Positions 8,125 to 11,779 of a DNA stretch of 11,779 nucleotides are shown here, one piece after another. The notes beneath the pieces were generated by a model. That model did no database searches. It was not told where the DNA came from and saw nothing but the letters and a program-made list of their open reading frames with translations. The stretch's first letter is position 1; the number at the start of each line of letters is the position of its first letter. The stretch is from Alkaliphilus sp. Its GTDB lineage: Bacteria; Bacillota; Clostridia; Peptostreptococcales; Natronincolaceae. The position numbers were made by a program, and so were the translations under genes. The stretch is taken from assembly GCA_023230535.1 (NCBI GenBank), contig JALNXC010000010.1, positions 1 through 11,779 on the forward strand, in the 5' to 3' direction.

Positions 8125-8158
8125 CCGGGATACAAATATATTAAGTTTACGTTACAAT
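8125..8158. repeat. Direct repeat, copy 1
   Basis: CCGG followed by a 30-bp unit (8129-8158) whose last 18 bases are TTAAGTTTACGTTACAAT. It matches the unit at 8195-8224 at 29 of 30 positions; the single change is A to G at repeat position 8. Confidence 0.85.
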
Positions 8159-8189
8159 ATGCGGGCAGCGTTCCTGTTCCGGTCCCGCT

Positions 8190-8224
8190 CCGGTGATACA
8201 AGTATATTAAGTTTACGTTACAAT
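8190..8224. repeat. Direct repeat, copy 2
   Basis: Second copy of the unit at 8129-8158, with the 30-bp core at 8195-8224. It starts exactly 66 bp after copy 1 and is also preceded by CCGG, with one extra T. The 36 bp between the cores (8159-8194) is much more GC-rich and includes GCGGG and CCCGC arms. Confidence 0.85.
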
Positions 8225-8249
8225 GTACCGTTGCCACGACACCCTTTAT

Positions 8250-8297
8250 GGATCTTCCGAGGAGAGCAAACCTATTCTGCTCGTCCCGGAATGACAA
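8250..8297 (+). repeat. REP-like dispersed element, half copy
   Basis: Runs from GGATCTTCCG (8250) to GGAATGACA (8296). It aligns with 8989-9033 (GGATCCTTCG to AGGATGACA), sharing the end blocks and a similar middle (CAAACC...CTG..CGTC). It belongs to a type of intergenic repeat with GATCCTTCG and AGAATGACA-like ends that I recognise from many bacterial genomes, though I will not assign a name. Confidence 0.55.
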
Positions 8298-8340
8298 AAC
8301 CTAAAATAACATTTCGTTTTGATATATGATAAATATGAAA

Positions 8341-8363
8341 AAGAGTAAAGGAAATTCCTTTAC
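8341..8363 (-). terminator. Rho-independent terminator of the PrcB-like gene
   Basis: On the minus strand GTAAAGGAA and TTCCTTTAC (8363-8345) form a stem of 7-9 bp, followed by TCTTTTTCAT. It lies about 20 nt past the PrcB-like stop codon. A second pairing is possible: CTTTACTCTT (8381-8390), which overlaps the stop codon, is complementary to AAGAGTAAAG (8341-8350), and this longer-range stem would compete with the short hairpin. Confidence 0.7.
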
Positions 8364-8382
8364 CCTATCAAAGAAAATCTCT

Positions 8383-8853
8383 TTACTCTTCTTGCTTTAT
8401 TTCCAGGTCAATTTTTTTAGGCAACTCCTTTAATTCCGTTTTAGCGACCGCATATGGATGAGTCATCGATTGAGTGACAATATCATCCGGTTTAGGGTCC
8501 TTAAATATTGCATGGACTATTAATTTTGTCTCTTCCTCCTCTTTTACCAACTCCAGCTTTTCAATATCTACATCATATCCGGCTGTCAGTTTTTGTCCGC
8601 GAGTAACTATCACATAGATTTGATCATCTATTTTAGCGACTAAGGCCCTCTCCAACATCTTATACTTCGGCAGTATTTCATGAATCTTTTCAGGAATCTG
8701 CTCCTTATTTAAAATCATATGGCCCACCTCTTTATCATTCTTAAATACTAATTTAGGAACAAATTTAACAAGGCCTACAACCACCACAATAATTAAAATC
8801 ATAGCAATAAACAATTTCCAATTTATTTCCGGCAGTTTTGGCATCCTCCCCAT
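8383..8853 (-). CDS. Membrane-anchored PrcB-like protein
   Basis: The protein has 156 residues. A short N-terminus (MGRMPKLPEINWK) precedes one transmembrane helix about 14-34, so most of the chain probably faces outward. The C-terminal half resembles the PrcB_C domain (PF14343 type): VIVTRGQKLTAGYDVDIEKL (81-100), FKDPKPDD (117-124) and HPYAVAK (132-138). PrcB of Treponema denticola helps assemble the PrcA-PrtP surface protease; in Clostridia, short proteins with this domain have no settled role. ATG at 8853 is chosen because a run of at least seven Gs ends a few nt upstream; Met4 would abut its own GGGGAGG with no spacer. The last residues are Lys/Glu-rich. It appears to be a single-gene unit with its own upstream palindrome and downstream terminator. 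Confidence 0.8.
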   Translation of the reverse strand: MGRMPKLPEINWKLFIAMILIIVVVVGLVKFVPKLVFKNDKEVGHMILNKEQIPEKIHEILPKYKMLERALVAKIDDQIYVIVTRGQKLTAGYDVDIEKLELVKEEEETKLIVHAIFKDPKPDDIVTQSMTHPYAVAKTELKELPKKIDLEIKQEE

Positions 8854-8876
8854 ATTTCTCCCCCCCCTTTGTTATT

Positions 8877-8902
8877 ACATATAGCCGGTACCGGTTATAT
8901 GT
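8877..8902. promoter_or_regulatory. 26-bp near-perfect palindrome upstream of the PrcB-like gene
   Basis: Centred between 8889 and 8890, with core CCGGTACCGG and ACATATA/TATATGT ends. Twelve of the 13 base pairs are symmetric; the exception is G8884/T8895, a G-U wobble if the plus strand is transcribed. It starts 23 bp before the start codon, a position suited to an operator or a leader hairpin. On the plus strand it is followed by TTTTGTT, so it could alternatively act as a terminator for transcription in that direction. Confidence 0.6.
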
Positions 8903-8957
8903 TTTGTTAAATTAGATACGGCCTTACATTTATTTGTATTCAGGGTGGGACAGAAAT

Positions 8958-8984
8958 ATTCTAAAACAAAAACATTATTCTCAA
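8958..8984 (-). promoter_or_regulatory. Weak promoter candidate for the PrcB-like gene
   Basis: On the minus strand TTGAGA (8984 to 8979) and TAGAAT (8963 to 8958) each differ from consensus at one position, but the spacer is only 15 bp. Transcription from here would place the palindrome at 8877-8902 inside a leader of roughly 100 nt. Confidence 0.25.
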
Positions 8985-8988
8985 ACAG

Positions 8989-9093
8989 GGATCCTTCGTG
9001 GGCCAAAACCATGCTGTCCGTCTCAGGATGACATAACCGGAGGTGTTATTCTGAACGAAGTGAAGAATCTTGATTTCAGATCCCTCGGTGGGC
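8989..9093. repeat. REP-like dispersed element, fuller copy with two inverted halves
   Basis: The first half runs from GGATCCTTCG (8989) to CTCAGGATGACAT (9022-9034). The second half, GTTATTCTGAACGAAGTG onward (9045-9072), is roughly its reverse complement, and GATCCCTCGGTGGGC (9079-9093) repeats the beginning of the first half. The arrangement suits a large imperfect stem-loop. It lies directly after the transketolase C-subunit stop codon, where it could protect or end that mRNA. Confidence 0.65.
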
Positions 9094-9103
9094 ACCATAT
9101 GAA

Positions 9104-10045
9104 TTATCTTTTATTTATTAAATTGATTGCAGCCTCCGCTATATCATCGGAAGTCAGCCCATATTTTTTCATGAGTTCCTCCGGTTTTCCGGATTCGCCG
9201 AAAGTATCCTTTATACCCACACGCCTCAAGGGTACCGGGTAATTCTCCGCAATTACTTCCGCAACGGCGGAACCTAAGCCACCGATAATATTATGCTCTT
9301 CCGCCGTTACTACGGCACCGGTTTCCTCGGCGGCTTTAATAATTATTTCTTTATCTATGGGTTTGATCGTATGTATATTGATTACTCTCGCTTTTATTCC
9401 CCGAGCCTCTAATTCTTCAGCGGCCTTCAATGCTTCACCGACCATCAATCCCGTTGCTATTATGGTCACATCATTGCCTTCATTTAAAATTATACCTTTT
9501 CCTATTTCAAATTTATAAGATGCCTCATCATTGATTACAGGTACTGCGAGCCTTCCCAATCTTACATATACGGGCCCGTCTATCTTTGAAACAGCATGTA
9601 TGGCAGCCCTTGTCTCCACGCTATCGGAGGGTACAACTACTGTCATATTGGGAATAGTCCTCATGCAGGAGATATCCGCTATGGCTTGATGGGAAGCGCC
9701 GTCCTCGCCCACCGTAATTCCCGAATGAGTTGCACATATCTTCACATTCAATTTCGGATAGCCTATGGAATTTCTTATTATTTCAAAGGCACGTCCGGTG
9801 GCGAATATTGCAAATGTGCTTGCAAAGGGTATTTTCCCCGTTGTAGATATTCCGGCAGCAACCCCCATGAGATTTTGTTCCGCAATTCCGACATTGATAA
9901 ATCTATCGGGAAATTCTTGCCCAAAAGCATATGTCTTAGTTGATTTAGAGAGATCCGCATCGAGCACAACAATATTTTCATTTTCTTTACCAAGCTCTAC
10001 CAGAGCCTTACCGTATGCATCACGAGTTGCTATCTTTTCAACCAT
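9104..10045 (-). CDS. Transketolase, C-terminal subunit
   Basis: Second half of a two-polypeptide transketolase, the thiamine-diphosphate enzyme that moves two-carbon ketol units in the non-oxidative pentose phosphate pathway. The 313 residues cover the pyrimidine-binding and C-terminal domains. NVGIAEQNL (51-59) carries the catalytic Glu56 that activates the cofactor, GEDGASHQ (113-120) is the conserved block with His119, and VRLGR (161-165), EEHNIIGGLGSAVAEV (249-264) and GIKDTFGESG (277-286) follow. The ATG overlaps the N-subunit TAA by one base (TAATG), with GGGGGTGA 9 nt upstream, so translation is probably coupled. Split transketolases are common in anaerobic Bacillota and archaea. DXP synthase is excluded by the split form and the motif context. 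Confidence 0.95.
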   Translation of the reverse strand: MVEKIATRDAYGKALVELGKENENIVVLDADLSKSTKTYAFGQEFPDRFINVGIAEQNLMGVAAGISTTGKIPFASTFAIFATGRAFEIIRNSIGYPKLNVKICATHSGITVGEDGASHQAIADISCMRTIPNMTVVVPSDSVETRAAIHAVSKIDGPVYVRLGRLAVPVINDEASYKFEIGKGIILNEGNDVTIIATGLMVGEALKAAEELEARGIKARVINIHTIKPIDKEIIIKAAEETGAVVTAEEHNIIGGLGSAVAEVIAENYPVPLRRVGIKDTFGESGKPEELMKKYGLTSDDIAEAAINLINKR

Positions 10046-10863
10046 TATATTTCACCCCCAAGTTCTCTTAAAGCCTGCAATTTTTGATCGTCCTTAGGAG
10101 CTTTTCCATGCCAATCCACTACATTTTCCATGAAGGAAACTCCCTTGCCCTTCACCGTTTTAGCTACAATAACCGTTGGGGCACCCTTTACTCGTTTGGC
10201 CTCATCGATAGATGCGATTATATCCTCCATACAATGCCCGTCTATCTTAATGACATTCCAGCCGAAAGCCCTAAACTTATCCGCTACGGGGCCGACAGTG
10301 AGAACCTCTTCATTGGGTCCGTCTATCTGAAGCCCGTTATGATCTATAATCGCAGTTAAATTGTCTAATTTATAATGGGCCGCAAACATTGCCGCCTCCC
10401 AGACAATACCTTCCTGCAGCTCGCCGTCGCCCAAAAGTGTATAGACTCTGTAATCCTTTTTATATATTTTTGCCGATATTGCCATACCGCAGGATGCCGA
10501 AAAGCCCTGTCCCAAGGAACCCGTAGACATATCCACCCCCGGCGTTCCCTTCATATCGGGATGACCTTGCAGCATAGAATCTATCTTTCTCAGTTTTAAC
10601 AGCTCTTCTCCGGGGAAAAAACCCTTCTTTGCTAAAATTGCATATAGTGCAGGTGCGGCATGCCCTTTGGATAATGCAAATCGATCCCTATCCTCCCACT
10701 GTGGATTACCGCTGTCTACTCTCATCTCATGAAAATATAATACTGTCAAAATATCGGTTGCCGATAGGGAACCCCCGGGGTGCCCCGAACCTGCTTCCGC
10801 AGTCATTGTGATAATATCCCTTCTTATATCCGTAGCTATTGTTTCTAATTCCTGTATATTCAA
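10045..10863 (-). CDS. Transketolase, N-terminal subunit
   Basis: First half of the split transketolase, carrying the diphosphate-binding domain for thiamine diphosphate. In 272 residues it shows [15 protein letters not shown] (25-39), [12 protein letters not shown] (64-75) and a thiamine-diphosphate motif beginning GDGELQEG (145-152) and ending in [11 protein letters not shown] (172-182). It ends with WHGKAP (251-256). The histidines in GHPGG, KGHA and GHPD are those expected for cofactor and substrate contacts. The start is TTG at 10863, supported by GGGAGGAG (10869-10876) with a 5-nt spacer. That ribosome site lies inside the end of the upstream yitT-family gene, whose stop is 2 bp away. 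Confidence 0.95.
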   Translation of the reverse strand: MNIQELETIATDIRRDIITMTAEAGSGHPGGSLSATDILTVLYFHEMRVDSGNPQWEDRDRFALSKGHAAPALYAILAKKGFFPGEELLKLRKIDSMLQGHPDMKGTPGVDMSTGSLGQGFSASCGMAISAKIYKKDYRVYTLLGDGELQEGIVWEAAMFAAHYKLDNLTAIIDHNGLQIDGPNEEVLTVGPVADKFRAFGWNVIKIDGHCMEDIIASIDEAKRVKGAPTVIVAKTVKGKGVSFMENVVDWHGKAPKDDQKLQALRELGGEI

Positions 10864-10865
10864 TT

Positions 10866-11747
10866 TTACTCCTCCCGTTTCTTATTCTCTATTTGTTTAA
10901 AACCTTCCCCCAATACCTCATGTATTGTTGTAACCATTATAAATGCCTCTTTATCTATCTCATATACAAGTTTTTTTAACTTTGCTACTTCAGCACGATT
11001 TACTACACATAGGAGTACACTTTTTTGTTCCCCGCTATAAAATCCCCTTCCTTCCAACGCGGTGACTCCCCTGTCCAGTTCCAAATTTATTTTTCTGCCA
11101 ATACTATTAGGATGATTGGAAATGATATAAAATGCCTTTGAATAATTCAGCCCCTCTACTATAAAATCCGCCATATGAACCACTATGTACAAGGTTATGA
11201 TGGAATACAGTGATATTTCTATATTCTTTCCGATAAATCCTGCCGCTACAACTATCGTTAAATCCAGTATCATCATTGATTTAGCCACACTGAGATTAGG
11301 AAAATATTTATTTATTATGGCCCCGGCCAAATCCGTGCCGCCGGTCGTGCCGCCGCCCCTGAAAACAAAACCTATCCCCGCCCCGACGATCACACCGCCA
11401 TAGATGGCAGCCAGCAAAAGATCACCGGTCAATGCGTAACTGTCTCCAAATATAATGATAAACAGTCTGATGAAAGCGGAAAGTGTAACGGTGGCATAAA
11501 TTGTTTTTATACCGAAAGCACCTCCCAGTATAAATAACCCCATGATGAACAGGGGGATATTGATAGTTAGGTTGATTATATCTACCGGTATATGGAGTGC
11601 CTTTTGTGCAATAACAGCTAATCCTGTAACTCCCCCCGGGGCTATTGTATTGGGTGCAAGAAATAAAACCAAGCCTATGGCTACCAAAGCACAGCCCAAG
11701 GTTATCTCCAAATATTCGAACAATGCCCTATACTTATTGTCTTCCAT
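10866..11747 (-). CDS. YitT family membrane protein (DUF161 + DUF2179)
   Basis: Integral membrane protein of the YitT family; function not established. The 293-residue chain has several hydrophobic helices. In this numbering they lie at about 15-32, 58-76, 79-99, 110-129, 157-172 and 177-197. The family blocks [16 protein letters not shown] (31-46) and [14 protein letters not shown] (129-142) are present. The soluble C-terminus about 208-285 fits DUF2179 ([15 protein letters not shown], then [24 protein letters not shown]). The longer frame from 11765 has no ribosome site; ATG 11747 has GGGAG 11 nt upstream and is preferred. It is the first visible gene of a tight operon with the two transketolase subunits. 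Its promoter would lie at or beyond the window edge. Confidence 0.9.
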   Translation of the reverse strand: MEDNKYRALFEYLEITLGCALVAIGLVLFLAPNTIAPGGVTGLAVIAQKALHIPVDIINLTINIPLFIMGLFILGGAFGIKTIYATVTLSAFIRLFIIIFGDSYALTGDLLLAAIYGGVIVGAGIGFVFRGGGTTGGTDLAGAIINKYFPNLSVAKSMMILDLTIVVAAGFIGKNIEISLYSIITLYIVVHMADFIVEGLNYSKAFYIISNHPNSIGRKINLELDRGVTALEGRGFYSGEQKSVLLCVVNRAEVAKLKKLVYEIDKEAFIMVTTIHEVLGEGFKQIENKKREE

Positions 11748-11779
11748 AAAATATAACACTCCCATATAAAAGTTTAAAC

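Larger units (their letters stand above)
7883..8382. other. 500-bp gene-free spacer between NAGPA and PrcB-like genes
   Basis: I see no credible gene here. It contains, left to right, the NAGPA ribosome site, a 94-bp inverted-repeat element (7985-8078), two copies of a 30-bp direct repeat (8125-8224), one REP-like element (8250-8297) and the terminator of the PrcB-like gene (8341-8363). A NAGPA promoter should lie here, but I could not pick one with confidence. Confidence 0.7.

Noticed and set aside
8129..8224. A minimal CRISPR array (30-bp repeat, 36-bp spacer, repeat)
   Set aside because: There are only two copies and neither flank at 66-bp spacing holds a third. The repeat lacks typical ends and no cas genes are near. 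It is kept as a direct repeat only.
8042..8329. A 95-codon plus-strand open frame in the spacer
   Set aside because: It runs through the direct repeats and the REP-like element, has no ribosome site, and its product has low-quality composition with the repeat translated twice.
8934..9242. A 102-codon plus-strand open frame overlapping the transketolase C-subunit end
   Set aside because: It lies across the REP-like element and antisense to a clear gene, with no ribosome site.
11772..11779. GTTTAAAC palindrome at the right edge
   Set aside because: It is eight bases at the window end and could be part of a longer element, but too little is visible to support a call.

Overview
The window looks like chromosomal DNA from a low-to-moderate GC Gram-positive anaerobe, most likely class Clostridia (Bacillota). 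The reasons are the FtsEX plus PcsB/CwlO-type hydrolase pairing, a YitT-family membrane protein, a split (two-subunit) transketolase, an AAA_32-type Lon protease, frequent TTG starts with strong Shine-Dalgarno sites, and AT-rich spacers. I cannot name a genus. All eight intact genes are housekeeping or envelope-type, and I see no phage, plasmid, transposase, tRNA or rRNA gene.

Layout. Positions 1-2355 (minus strand) carry a cell-division and wall-remodelling operon read right to left: ftsE, ftsX, then a secreted coiled-coil murein hydrolase that runs off the left edge just before its expected M23 peptidase domain. A 230-bp divergent spacer with a promoter on each side separates ftsE from a plus-strand 5-formyltetrahydrofolate cyclo-ligase (2588-3175). 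That gene converges on a large minus-strand Lon-family protease (3185-5647), with only 9 bp between the two stop codons and a terminator hairpin across the junction. Next come, also on the minus strand, a secreted NAGPA-domain (phosphodiester glycosidase) protein (5789-7882) whose C-terminal third looks like a degenerate metallophosphoesterase, a membrane-anchored PrcB-like protein (8383-8853), and a tight operon yitT / transketolase N-subunit / transketolase C-subunit (11747 down to 9104).

The least ordinary DNA lies in the two larger spacers, 7883-8382 and 8854-9103. They hold a 94-bp inverted-repeat element, a near-identical 30-bp direct repeat with a 66-bp period, two diverged copies of a REP-like dispersed element, a 26-bp near-perfect palindrome just upstream of the PrcB-like gene, and an overlapping two-hairpin terminator at that gene's 3' end.

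How the genes work together. FtsE and FtsX form an ABC-type complex that in related bacteria switches on a coiled-coil murein hydrolase, and here that hydrolase is the next gene. The two transketolase halves make one enzyme, co-expressed with a YitT membrane protein of unknown function. Nothing in the sequence ties the folate, Lon, NAGPA and PrcB genes into one pathway. I found no convincing new multi-gene system. The best leads are the degenerate phosphoesterase-like domain, the intergenic repeats, and the altered ATPase motifs in the Lon protein.
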